Part shown: positions 1 to 6,534 of the stretch, in pieces
Layout: every line of letters begins with the position of its first letter
How positions within the stretch are numbered: position 1 is the stretch's first letter
Assembly (NCBI GenBank): GCA_001563965.1
Contig: LKMS01000025.1
Location: forward strand, 1-12,439
DNA: 12,439 bases
Direction of reading: 5' to 3'
From: Haloferacaceae archaeon PL-Br10_E2g29
GTDB lineage: Archaea; Halobacteriota; Halobacteria; Halobacteriales; Haloferacaceae
The notes under the pieces: generated by a model
Told to the model about the DNA's origin: nothing
Database searches by the model: none
Seen by the model: only the letters and a program-made list of their open reading frames with translations
Made by a program: the position numbers and the translations under genes

Positions 1-288
1 ATGGCCTTCGGTCACCGCGGCGTCAACCAGCCCGTCATCGACGTCGAAACCAACCAGGTCGTGATGACGACGCAGAACCACGGCTACACCGTCTCGGATC
101 CCGGCGATCTCGCGGTAACCCAGCGCAACGTCAACGACGAAACCGCCGAGGGACTCGCCAGCGACGAACTCGGCATTATCACCCGACAGTACCATCCCGA
201 GGCCAACCCCGGCCCACACGACTCGCTCGGCTTCTTTGACGACGTGTTGGCGTTGGTCTCGGCGTCACACACCGTGACGGCCGACTGA
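1..288 (+). CDS. carA: Carbamoyl-phosphate synthase small (glutaminase) subunit, C-terminal part only
   Basis: This is the glutaminase subunit of carbamoyl-phosphate synthase. It hydrolyses glutamine and channels ammonia to the large subunit CarB for pyrimidine and arginine synthesis in the cytoplasm. The 95 visible residues are the end of the class I glutamine amidotransferase domain: GHRGVNQPV (4-12), the QNHGY segment (25-29), a VNDETAEGL stretch (43-51) and QYHPEANPGPHDS (63-75). In the last, His65 and Glu67 complete the Cys-His-Glu triad. The nucleophilic Cys lies upstream of the window, so the ATG at position 1 is an internal Met and the gene is cut by the window edge, not by a mutation. 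The stop is TGA at 286-288. carB is not in the window. Identification is firm because the C-terminal signature is diagnostic for CarA among amidotransferases. Confidence 0.95.
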   Translation: MAFGHRGVNQPVIDVETNQVVMTTQNHGYTVSDPGDLAVTQRNVNDETAEGLASDELGIITRQYHPEANPGPHDSLGFFDDVLALVSASHTVTAD

Positions 289-311
289 CCCGAAAACCGA
301 ACCGCCAGCCG

Positions 312-317
312 TTTACG
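312..317 (+). promoter_or_regulatory. Weak TATA-like box before the DUF5778-type gene
   Basis: TTTACG is centred about 25 bases before the ATG at 340. That is the spacing expected for a leaderless haloarchaeal promoter. The match to the TTTAWW-type consensus is poor, so this is a tentative call. Confidence 0.25.
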
Positions 318-339
318 CCGGCGGTGGTCACCGGTTTGT

Positions 340-732
340 ATGAGCGACGTTCTCGAAAACGACCTTTACACGCGAACGAAAGCCCTGCTCGAACCCGGCG
401 ACATCGACCTCGTCGGCGTCATCGTCCACACCGACCTCGCGAGCGACGAGGATCTCGAAATGCACGAACTCACCGTCGACATCAACGAGATTATTGCAGC
501 GCACGCGGGCAAGGGCGAGAGCTACATTTACGCCGGCAACGACGATCCCGAGTTCGCCTCGAACCAGTTTCATGGCCGCACGCTCGACGACGACGCGTTC
601 GTCTGGGAGTGCCAACAACTGCTTCGTGGCGGAACGTTCCACCTCGTGTTTTATTATGAGGCGACCGCCGACCACGACGCGATTGTTGCGGAGCTCGAAG
701 CCGACGGGCTGTCGGTGACTTCGGTTCCGTAA
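340..732 (+). CDS. Small conserved haloarchaeal protein, probably DUF5778 family
   Basis: A 130-residue, very acidic soluble protein with no signal peptide or membrane segment. It starts MSDVLENDLYTRTKALL and has alternating hydrophobic stretches (DLVGVIVHTDL, FHLVFYYEA, IVAELEADGLSVTSV) that suggest a compact alpha/beta fold. I believe it matches a haloarchaeal family annotated as DUF5778, from memory of the N-terminus and length; no function is known to me. There are no obvious catalytic motifs. It has one Cys (WECQQLL) and no metal-binding pattern. The ATG at 340 is 51 bases after the carA stop and has a weak TTTACG box about 25 bases upstream, fitting a leaderless message separate from carA. 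ORFs in the other frames here are antisense or Arg-rich shadows. Confidence 0.7.
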   Translation: MSDVLENDLYTRTKALLEPGDIDLVGVIVHTDLASDEDLEMHELTVDINEIIAAHAGKGESYIYAGNDDPEFASNQFHGRTLDDDAFVWECQQLLRGGTFHLVFYYEATADHDAIVAELEADGLSVTSVP

Positions 733-779
733 TCCGTCCCGCCTCGACGAACCGAATCATTCACCCGGCTGGCCACCGA

Positions 780-1010
780 ATGAGGAGTATGGCGGAGGTA
801 AACCTGCGGGAGTTTCTCAGCTCTGATATGCTGTTGTTGGCGCTCGTCTTACTGGCGGGAATCGCTGGCTCGGGCGTTGCCCGGTGGGCGTTCGGCCAGG
901 CGGGCTTTCCCACCGTTGGCGACATTGTCTACGTGATGGGCTACGGCGGGATGGTGGTCGTGCTGTGGTACGGGTGGATTCGGCCGCTCGACATTCGCGG
1001 GCCCGGCTAA
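780..1010 (+). CDS. Small two-segment membrane protein of unknown function
   Basis: A 76-residue protein (73 if the second Met, at 789, is used) that I do not recognise as a named family. After a short polar N-terminus (AEVNLREFLSS) comes a hydrophobic segment, about residues 17-34 (LLLALVLLAGIAGSG). A second lies at about 47-66 (VGDIVYVMGYGGMVVVLWYG). An RPLDIRGPG tail follows. This predicts two transmembrane helices with a short loop (ARWAFGQAGFPT). The start is ambiguous: the ATG at 789 gives MAEVNL, but the GGAG at 784-787 sits only one base before it, too close for a ribosome site, while 780 gives MRSMAEV. It lies 47 bases after the preceding stop on the same strand and precedes another small membrane protein. 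No function can be inferred. Confidence 0.7.
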   Translation: MRSMAEVNLREFLSSDMLLLALVLLAGIAGSGVARWAFGQAGFPTVGDIVYVMGYGGMVVVLWYGWIRPLDIRGPG

Positions 1011-1036
1011 TCGAAGCGGGCAACGAAGAACGGAAC

Positions 1037-1042
1037 TTTAAT
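1037..1042 (+). promoter_or_regulatory. TATA box for the small membrane protein at 1072
   Basis: CGGAAC-TTTAAT contains a good box A (TTTAAT) preceded by a purine-rich BRE-like stretch. Its centre is about 32 bases before the ATG at 1072, so transcription would start just before the codon and give a nearly leaderless message. Confidence 0.5.
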
Positions 1043-1071
1043 GCGCGTTTCAGCGTCACCTAACGACAAGC

Positions 1072-1323
1072 ATGCTGTCGTCACTACTCATCGATGGGAT
1101 TCTCCTCGATTACGACCTTGGGATCGTCCTGCTCGTGGGGTTCATCCTGACAACGCTCGGGGCGCTACCGCTGAAATCCCAACGGCTCATCGGTGTCAAC
1201 ACGATCCTGTTCGGACTGGTTTTCGTGCTCTCGCCGCTCGATACCCTGCCATCGTTTTACCTCTTTTTCGGACTGACGCTCATCATCATCGGCCCGATGG
1301 TGTACGTGACGGCCAACGACTGA
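1072..1323 (+). CDS. Small hydrophobic membrane protein of unknown function
   Basis: An 83-residue very hydrophobic protein with about three predicted membrane segments: residues 13-33 (LDYDLGIVLLVGFILTTLG), about 40-57 (IGVNTILFGLVFVLSPL) and about 61-79 (SFYLFFGLTLIIIGPMVYV). Loops are short, with LKSQR between the first two segments, and the tail is TAND. There are no catalytic motifs or cysteines. I do not recognise the family and assign no function. The ATG at 1072 is supported by a TTTAAT box at the right distance. The gene is co-directional with thrB, which starts 57 bases after its stop, but a T-run between them may separate the transcripts. The overlapping ORF 1041-1433 is an Arg/Pro-rich shadow. 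Confidence 0.75.
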   Translation: MLSSLLIDGILLDYDLGIVLLVGFILTTLGALPLKSQRLIGVNTILFGLVFVLSPLDTLPSFYLFFGLTLIIIGPMVYVTAND

Positions 1324-1345
1324 GTAACGCGCCCGCACGGCTTCG

Positions 1346-1355
1346 CTATCTTTTT
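1346..1355 (+). promoter_or_regulatory. Possible thrB promoter and/or upstream T-run terminator
   Basis: The stretch CTATCTTTTT lies 26-35 bases before the thrB ATG. TATCTTTT could act as box A for a leaderless thrB transcript, while the T5 run (1351-1355) could end the transcript of the membrane protein gene that stops at 1323. The sequence does not show which applies. Confidence 0.3.
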
Positions 1356-1380
1356 GAGGCAACTCCGATAACCCGGACGC

Positions 1381-2262
1381 ATGATTACCGTTCGAGCGCC
1401 GGCGACGAGCGCCAACCTCGGCAGCGGCTTTGACGTGTTTGGGGTCGCCCTCGACCGGCCCGCCGATGTGATTCGCGTCGAGCGCGCCGAACGGACCACG
1501 ATCGAACTCTCGGGCGTCGGCAGCCAGTACATTCCGACCGATCCCGAAAAAAACACCGTCGGCGCGGTCGTCAAAGCGCTCGACGCACCCGCACGGATTC
1601 AGATCGACAAGGGCGTTCGGCCCTCCTCGGGACTCGGCTCATCGGCAGCCAGCGCCGCCGGCGCGGCCGTCGCGCTCAACGCGCTGTACGATCGGGGGCT
1701 CAGCCGCAAGGAACTCGTCCCGATCGCCGCCGAGGGCGAGGCGGTCGTCTCGGGGGCGGCCCACGCCGACAACGTTGCGCCCTCAATTCTCGGTGGCTTC
1801 ACCATCGCAACGGCCGACGGCGTCGAGTCCGTCCGAACCGACATTCCGCTTGTCGCCTGTCTGCCCGAAATCGCCGTCTCGACGCGGGATGCTCGCCGGG
1901 TCGTCCCCTCGACCGCCAGCATGAAGCAGGTCGTCGAAACCGTCGGCAACGCCGCGACGCTCGCCGTCGGGATGTGCCGCGGTGATCCCGAACTCGTTGG
2001 CCGTGGGATGAGCGATCCGCTCGTGACGCCCGCCCGCGCAAAGCTCATCAACGGCTACGAGGCGGTTCAGACGGCCGCGCGCAACGCGGGCGCAACCGGC
2101 GTCACCGTGAGCGGTGCGGGTCCCTCGATGTTGGCGGTCTGTCGCCCCGGTACGCGCCGCGAGGTTGCCACTGCGATGTTGGAGGCGTTCGCCGACGCCG
2201 GCGTCGACGCTCGGGCCTACCAGACGCAGGTGAGTTCGGGCGCAACGCTGTTTGACGAGTGA
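1381..2262 (+). CDS. thrB: Homoserine kinase (GHMP family)
   Basis: ThrB phosphorylates L-homoserine with ATP to O-phosphohomoserine, the penultimate step of threonine synthesis. The 293-residue length is normal for the family. The three GHMP motifs are visible in order: APATSANLGSGFDVFGVAL (6-24); the ATP phosphate loop PSSGLGSSAASAAGAA (81-96); and the C-terminal GATGVTVSGAGPSMLAV (237-253). The conserved EGEAVVSGAAHADNVAP stretch (118-134) is the usual substrate-binding and catalytic region of homoserine kinases and separates it from mevalonate and shikimate kinases. The start at 1381 places motif 1 right at the N-terminus, as in the family. It has no obvious threonine-pathway partner in the window: neighbours are small membrane proteins upstream and pdxS, which is convergent, downstream. 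Confidence 0.95.
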   Translation: MITVRAPATSANLGSGFDVFGVALDRPADVIRVERAERTTIELSGVGSQYIPTDPEKNTVGAVVKALDAPARIQIDKGVRPSSGLGSSAASAAGAAVALNALYDRGLSRKELVPIAAEGEAVVSGAAHADNVAPSILGGFTIATADGVESVRTDIPLVACLPEIAVSTRDARRVVPSTASMKQVVETVGNAATLAVGMCRGDPELVGRGMSDPLVTPARAKLINGYEAVQTAARNAGATGVTVSGAGPSMLAVCRPGTRREVATAMLEAFADAGVDARAYQTQVSSGATLFDE

Positions 2263-2406
2263 GCAGTTGTGCGTTGATCGTGTCGGCGGCGACTCGGTTA
2301 CAACGGAACGGTAACTACCAAATCCGCAGACGCGAAGTCGACATCGCCGAACCCGAAACTGCCGCGTCGACACCGCAAAAAAACCGACGTCGCTCCCGCG
2401 GACCGC
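2263..2406. other. Convergent intergenic region thrB / pdxS
   Basis: These 144 bases lie between two converging genes. The only supported element is the pdxS-side T-run (reported separately). The ORFs crossing it (2259-2669 plus, 2315-2740 minus) are Arg-rich out-of-frame readings. Confidence 0.6.
2377..2383 (-). terminator. T7 transcription terminator after pdxS
   Basis: On the minus strand a run of seven T residues (A7 on the plus strand at 2377-2383) lies 24 bases beyond the pdxS stop. Archaeal RNA polymerase terminates at such T-runs without needing a stable hairpin, so this is a good candidate end of the pdxS transcript. Confidence 0.6.
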
Positions 2407-3315
2407 TCAGACGCCGCGGCCTTGAAGCCGCTCTTTTTCGGGAATCGAGTCGTTCGACTGGCCTTTCATGCCGCCGCCGGCGGTCGTCGCGATCTCGGCG
2501 AGTCGATCCGGGGCGTCCCAGTTCGAAACGGCCTCGACGATGGCGTTGCCCATGCGTTCGGGATCCTCCGCGCCGAAAATGCCCGAGCCAACGAAGATGC
2601 CGTCGCAGTCGTGGTGCATCATCAGCGCGGCGTCGGCGGGCGTCGCGATGCCGCCAGCCGCAAAGTTGACGACGGGAAGGCGGCCCATCTCGGCGGCCTC
2701 GTGGACGAGGTCGCGGGGTGCGCCGTGCTCGCGCGCCCACTTTTCGCGTTCGTCGAAATCGAGCCCTTCGAGCGTGCGGATCTGATTCATCATCGTCCGC
2801 TGGTGGTAGACCGCCTGGTTGACGTCGCCGGTGCCGGCTTCGCCCTTGGTGCGGATCATCGCCGCGCCCTCGTGGATGCGCCGCAGTGCTTCGGGGAGGT
2901 TGCGCGCGCCACAGACGAACGGCGCGGTGAAGTCGCGTTTGTCGATGTGGTACTCGTCGTCAGCGGGCGTGAGCACCTCGCTCTCGTCGATCATGTCGAC
3001 GCCGAGTGACTGGAGAATCTGGGCTTCGGTGTGGTGGCCGATCCGGGCTTTCCCCATCACCGGAATCGACACCTCGTCGATGATCTCGGTGACGTTTGCG
3101 GGATCTGGCATGCGGGCGACGCCGCCGCGCTTGCGGATATCGGCGGGGACGGCTTCGAGTGCCATCACCGCGACCGCACCGCAGTCTTCGGCGATCCGTG
3201 CCTGCTCGCGAGTGACGACATCCATGATGACGCCGCCTTTCTGCATCTGTGCAAAGCCCCGTTTGACCAACGACGTCCCGCGTCTGAGCGCCCCAAGATC
3301 GGTTGGATCGGACAT
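2407..3315 (-). CDS. pdxS: Pyridoxal 5'-phosphate synthase, synthase subunit PdxS
   Basis: PdxS condenses ribose 5-phosphate, glyceraldehyde 3-phosphate and ammonia into PLP (the DXP-independent vitamin B6 route). The glutaminase PdxT normally supplies the ammonia. The 302-residue TIM barrel is complete. Visible are GGVIMDVV (27-34) with Asp32, the MGKARIGHH loop (87-95) with Schiff-base Lys89, ESEVLTPADDEYH (111-123), the RTKGEAGTG phosphate loop (155-163) with the second Lys157, and NFAAGGIATPADAA (207-220) with FVGSGIFG (231-238). I chose the ATG at 3315 (MSDPTDLGALRRG) over the upstream ATG at 3339. It matches the family's N-terminus, and a GGTTAAG box sits about 27 bases upstream, so the message would be leaderless. 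pdxT is not in the window. Confidence 0.96.
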   Translation of the reverse strand: MSDPTDLGALRRGTSLVKRGFAQMQKGGVIMDVVTREQARIAEDCGAVAVMALEAVPADIRKRGGVARMPDPANVTEIIDEVSIPVMGKARIGHHTEAQILQSLGVDMIDESEVLTPADDEYHIDKRDFTAPFVCGARNLPEALRRIHEGAAMIRTKGEAGTGDVNQAVYHQRTMMNQIRTLEGLDFDEREKWAREHGAPRDLVHEAAEMGRLPVVNFAAGGIATPADAALMMHHDCDGIFVGSGIFGAEDPERMGNAIVEAVSNWDAPDRLAEIATTAGGGMKGQSNDSIPEKERLQGRGV

Positions 3316-3338
3316 ACATTCGGTAGGGGTCGAACACA

Positions 3339-3345
3339 CTTAACC
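3339..3345 (-). promoter_or_regulatory. TATA-like box of pdxS
   Basis: GGTTAAG on the minus strand is centred about 27 bases before the ATG at 3315, the spacing for a leaderless transcript. The upstream ATG at 3339 would overlap this box, which argues against it as the true start. Confidence 0.45.
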
Positions 3346-3362
3346 AATGTTTTTCGCCCATT

Positions 3363-3380
3363 GTCAGATCGAAATCTGAC
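3363..3380. promoter_or_regulatory. Perfect 7-bp inverted repeat, possible operator
   Basis: GTCAGAT-CGAA-ATCTGAC is a perfect 7-bp inverted repeat with a 4-base spacer. Its near edge is about 20 bases upstream of the pdxS TATA-like box, in the divergent region shared with the histidine kinase gene. Position and symmetry fit a dimeric regulator site for pdxS. It is not placed to be a terminator because no gene ends here. The regulator is unknown. Confidence 0.4.
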
Positions 3381-3520
3381 GAAGCGAATCCGAACAGACG
3401 GCGAGTTTCGGCGATCGAGCCGAGTACCAGCGTCGCCCACGACCCGCACGTGCCGGCACAATCGAACCGCGAGCGACGGCCAGTCGGGAGGCGACGACTG
3501 CGAGACAGTCACTTGCAAAG

Positions 3521-5587
3521 ATGGAGCGACGAATTAATACAGCCCGGTTCAAAGGGTCAGTTGTGTCACCTCCGTTGCGTTCGTCGCTCCTGCTGTACTC
3601 GACGGCGTCCGACTGGGCGCAGACGGTCAGCGACGCGCTCGAAACCGATGGGCGCGTCCGTGTCGCCGTGGAAACCGAACCGGTCGGCGAGCACGGAACC
3701 GACGACACCGCGGTTGACGGCGTTCTCATCGACAGCGAGAGCACGTTCGACTGGCTCGACGTGCTCAAACGAGTGAGCGAACAACCACCGAACCGACCCG
3801 TGGTGGTGTGTGCGGATGCGCCGAGCGCGTCGGCGGTTCGAACGGCGATTGCGGCGGGTGCAACCGAGTTCATCGAGCGCGACCACCTCGCCACACAGCA
3901 CGCGGTGGCAACCCACCGGCTGACCCGACTGCTCGAAGAACGGGAGGCGAGCGACGATCGGGCATCCCGAGAAAAACCGACTCGCGGGGGCGACGACGAA
4001 GCCAAATCCACCGATCGCGAGATTCGCGGTGTCGACAGCGACCGCGACCACAACGACAATGACGACAACGGCCGCAACAACGACCGCGACGACCTATCGA
4101 CGTTCATTCAACAGTCGCCGATCGGTTTTATCGAGTGGGACCGCTCGTTTCGAATCGTCCGAGTTAACCGGGCGGCCGAATCCATTCTCGGCGAACCCGA
4201 ATCGGCACTCCGCGGGCGGTCGTGGCGAGAACTCGTCTCGGACGCCGACCACGAGACCATCGAAACGAAGTTCGAAGCGCTGTGGCAAACCGGTGGCGAG
4301 CAACGCGAGACGATCAGATTCAATACCTCCGAGGGCGATGAGGGATTCTGTCGGTGCCACACGCGGGTTATCACCGACGAGGGCGGCGTTGTCGCCGCGT
4401 TCAGCAAGTTCGAAGACATCACGAAGCAACGCGAAACCGAGCACCAACTGGCACAGTACGCCAGCACGCTCACCCAATTGCAGCGAACCGCCGAAACGCT
4501 CCTCGCGGCCGAAACGCCGGCCGAGGCCGCCGACATCGTTGTCGACAGCCTCACCGAGGTGTTCGAGTTCGACCTCGCTGGCGTCTGGCTCATCACCGAC
4601 GAGGGCAACACACTCGAACCGGTGGCGATGTCCGAGCCAAGCGACGAACTCATTGCGGAACCGCCCACCTACACCCCCGACGAACCGTCGCTGTCGTGGA
4701 CTGCCTACACCGAGCAGTCGACCCGACTCGTCGATGACATGCGAGCCGAAACAGACCGACACAATCCAGACACGCCGATTCGAAGCGAACTCATCGTGCC
4801 GCTGGGTCGGTACGGCGTGCTCAACATCGGTGCAAAACAGCCCCACGCCTTCAGCAGACAGGACGCCCACCGCCTCGAAAGCTGGGCAAAAACCGTCACG
4901 GCGGCGCTGGCGCGAATCGAGCAGTTGGCCACGTTGAAACAGCGCGAAGGCGAACTCGAACGCGAGCGCAACCGCCTTGATGCGTTCACCAGCACGGTCA
5001 CCCACGACCTCCGCAACCCGCTGACGGTCGCCGCTGGCCGACTCGATTTGCTGGCGGCCGACTGTGACAGCGAGCATATCGGCCCGATCGAACGGTCGCT
5101 TACGCGCATGGAGCGGCTCATCGACGAACTCACCGAACTCGCCAGAGAGGGCAACACGGTTGGAGAGACCGAGCGGGTCGACATCGCGAGCATGGCCCGC
5201 GAGAGTTGGGAGATGACAGAAACCCGTGGGGCGACCCTTCGCTGTGAGACCGACGCGACCATCGAGGCCGACCGAACCCGGCTGGCCGCCCTGTTCGAGA
5301 ACCTGTTTCACAACGCCGTCGACCACGGCGAGGCCGACACGATCACCGTGGGGATGCTCGCCGCTGGCGGCGGATTTTTCATCGCTGACGACGGCGTTGG
5401 TCTCCCCGAACCCAGCGAGCAGATTTTCGAACGCGGCTACTCAACTCGACCAGGTGGAACGGGCTACGGGCTGTCGATCGTTCGCGAAATAGTCGAGGCC
5501 CATGGCTGGGAGATCGAACTCGTCGAAAGCGACGTCGGTGCACGCTTCGAGATTCGCGGGGTCGCGTTCGGTACCAACGCGGAATAA
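3521..5587 (+). CDS. Sensor histidine kinase: degenerate receiver, PAS, GAF, HisKA, HATPase
   Basis: A 688-residue soluble signalling kinase with no transmembrane segment. In order: a receiver-like domain (about 22-120; Asp71 in DGVLIDSES aligns with the phosphoacceptor, but the N-terminal acidic pair and the late Lys are missing); a low-complexity Asp/Asn/Arg linker (about 150-190); a PAS domain (about 193-302) ending in the FEDITKQRE junction; a GAF-like domain (about 325-468); HisKA with STVTHDLRNP (491-500, phosphorylated His495); and an ATPase with the N-box FENLFHNAVDHG (592-603), G1 ADDGVGLPE (622-630) and G2 GGTGYGLSIV (645-654). All catalytic boxes look intact. Its signal and partner regulator are unknown and no response regulator is adjacent. 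The start is uncertain: an ATTAATA box at 3533-3539 lies inside the longer frame, at leaderless distance from an in-frame GTG at 3563. Confidence 0.9.
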   Translation: MERRINTARFKGSVVSPPLRSSLLLYSTASDWAQTVSDALETDGRVRVAVETEPVGEHGTDDTAVDGVLIDSESTFDWLDVLKRVSEQPPNRPVVVCADAPSASAVRTAIAAGATEFIERDHLATQHAVATHRLTRLLEEREASDDRASREKPTRGGDDEAKSTDREIRGVDSDRDHNDNDDNGRNNDRDDLSTFIQQSPIGFIEWDRSFRIVRVNRAAESILGEPESALRGRSWRELVSDADHETIETKFEALWQTGGEQRETIRFNTSEGDEGFCRCHTRVITDEGGVVAAFSKFEDITKQRETEHQLAQYASTLTQLQRTAETLLAAETPAEAADIVVDSLTEVFEFDLAGVWLITDEGNTLEPVAMSEPSDELIAEPPTYTPDEPSLSWTAYTEQSTRLVDDMRAETDRHNPDTPIRSELIVPLGRYGVLNIGAKQPHAFSRQDAHRLESWAKTVTAALARIEQLATLKQREGELERERNRLDAFTSTVTHDLRNPLTVAAGRLDLLAADCDSEHIGPIERSLTRMERLIDELTELAREGNTVGETERVDIASMARESWEMTETRGATLRCETDATIEADRTRLAALFENLFHNAVDHGEADTITVGMLAAGGGFFIADDGVGLPEPSEQIFERGYSTRPGGTGYGLSIVREIVEAHGWEIELVESDVGARFEIRGVAFGTNAE
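3533..3539 (+). promoter_or_regulatory. TATA-like box that would support a GTG start at 3563
   Basis: ATTAATA is centred 27 bases before the in-frame GTG at 3563 (reading V-S-P-P-L-R). This is the leaderless promoter spacing. If used, the kinase would be 14 residues shorter and would begin just before the receiver-like domain. The ATG at 3521 has no comparable box at the right place. Confidence 0.4.
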
Positions 5588-5612
5588 CAGGGGTAATCGA
5601 CGACAGCCAGCT

Positions 5613-5664
5613 AGTCAGCCCGCCATTTCTTTCGTCAGTCAGCCAGTCAACCAGTCAGTCAGCC
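5613..5664. repeat. CAGT/CAGC-type short tandem repeat between convergent genes
   Basis: AGTCAGCC occurs three times (5613-5620, 5637-5644, 5657-5664), and the 11-mer GTCAGTCAGCC occurs twice exactly 20 bases apart (5634 and 5654). It overlaps the last codons and stop of the minus-strand epimerase gene. Read on the minus strand, the TGAC units put TGA stops in all three frames (for example at 5635, 5639 and 5655). Confidence 0.65.
5626..5632 (+). terminator. Weak pyrimidine-rich terminator candidate after the histidine kinase
   Basis: TTTCTTT occurs 38 bases after the kinase TAA stop, just before the CAGT-type repeats. It is the only T-rich stretch in this convergent gap and could end the kinase transcript. 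It is interrupted by a C, so support is weak. Confidence 0.25.
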
Positions 5665-6446
5665 GCGGCGATAAGCGGGACACAAAACGCATCGCCGAAT
5701 GGATGGCGGTACGACACCGATGCCGCGTCGTAGACGGCAGCCGGAATGCCAATGTCGGCGAGCGACAACCGTTCGGGGTCGGTTGCGTAGGTGGTAAGAC
5801 CAGTTTTTGGGAGCGCAAGCGTCAGAATGTGTGCCGGGTCGACCGCAACACCGGGCGCTCGACCGGTGGTCGCGTCGACACCCGAGGGAACGTCCAATGA
5901 GACGGTTGGCGCGTCGTGCTCGTCGAGTGTCTCGATGAGTTCCGTGTCGGCCGCGCGGGGCGACCCATCGAGGCCGTAGCCGATGAGCCCATCGACGAAG
6001 CAATCGGTTTCCGGTGAGAGCGTCGGCGTCGCCGATGCTGCCGAGTGTGACGACGGAGCCGATTCGGCAGATTCGGTCGATGACGGGGCGACAAACTGAA
6101 TCGGGGCGCCCATGTGCTCGAGCAACCGGAGTTGGCGTGCCGGCGCACCCGAAAAGGCATCGCGTGGGCGGCTACAGACAATTCGATCCAACCGGTCGCG
6201 GGTGGCGAGATGTCGCGCACACGCCAGCGCGCCGCCGCCGTTGCCACCGCGGCCGGCGAACACCGTGACCCGCTCAGCGTCGGTGTTGAGGACGACCGCC
6301 GCGAGCGTTCGCCCGGCGTGTTCCATCATCTGGCGCACCGAGAGATCGAACGCTTCGACGGCAACGCGGTCGACCTCGCGCATCTCGTCGGTCGTGACCG
6401 CCGGAACCGGGTCGCCATCGGCGGTGCGAAAGCGCGGTGATTGCAT
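5655..6446 (-). CDS. nnr: NAD(P)H-hydrate epimerase (YjeF N-terminal domain protein)
   Basis: This enzyme epimerises the R form of damaged, hydrated NAD(P)H to the S form that an ATP/ADP-dependent dehydratase repairs. The 263-residue protein has the YjeF-N Rossmann-like fold: TTDEMREVDRVAVE (18-31), the substrate loop FAGRGGNGGGAL (63-74), DGLIGYGLDG (152-161), LDVPSGVDATTG (184-195), LTLALPKTGL (208-217) and ADIGIP (230-235). A Ser/Pro/Ala-rich stretch at about 121-146 looks like an insertion. Bacterial bifunctional Nnr proteins carry a C-terminal dehydratase domain, which is absent here, so this is an epimerase-only form. I chose the ATG at 6446 (MQSPRFRTADGD) because the 41 residues upstream in the frame look non-coding and no family sequence begins there. 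The gene converges with the histidine kinase. Confidence 0.88.
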   Translation of the reverse strand: MQSPRFRTADGDPVPAVTTDEMREVDRVAVEAFDLSVRQMMEHAGRTLAAVVLNTDAERVTVFAGRGGNGGGALACARHLATRDRLDRIVCSRPRDAFSGAPARQLRLLEHMGAPIQFVAPSSTESAESAPSSHSAASATPTLSPETDCFVDGLIGYGLDGSPRAADTELIETLDEHDAPTVSLDVPSGVDATTGRAPGVAVDPAHILTLALPKTGLTTYATDPERLSLADIGIPAAVYDAASVSYRHPFGDAFCVPLIAAAD

Positions 6447-6534
6447 ACACCTGCGCAAGATGCGATGAACCAAAACCGTGTTGCCGCACGCGGTCGGCAA
6501 GCGGGTGAGCGAAGACGTGGTGCGCAACGGTCGG
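6447..6534. other. Short intergenic region upstream of the epimerase gene
   Basis: These 88 bases separate the epimerase from the membrane protein gene upstream on the same (minus) strand. A GGTTTTGG stretch on the minus strand (6469-6476) lies about 26 bases before the epimerase ATG and could be a poor box A. Nothing else is supported. Confidence 0.35.

Noticed and set aside
2315..2740. Arg-rich minus-strand frame overlapping the end of pdxS
   Set aside because: It is an out-of-frame reading of pdxS with strings of Arg. Real proteins in this window are acidic.
4094..5326. A 410-codon minus-strand open frame opposite the histidine kinase
   Set aside because: It is fully antisense to the PAS, GAF and kinase domains. 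No recognisable motif and no promoter was seen.
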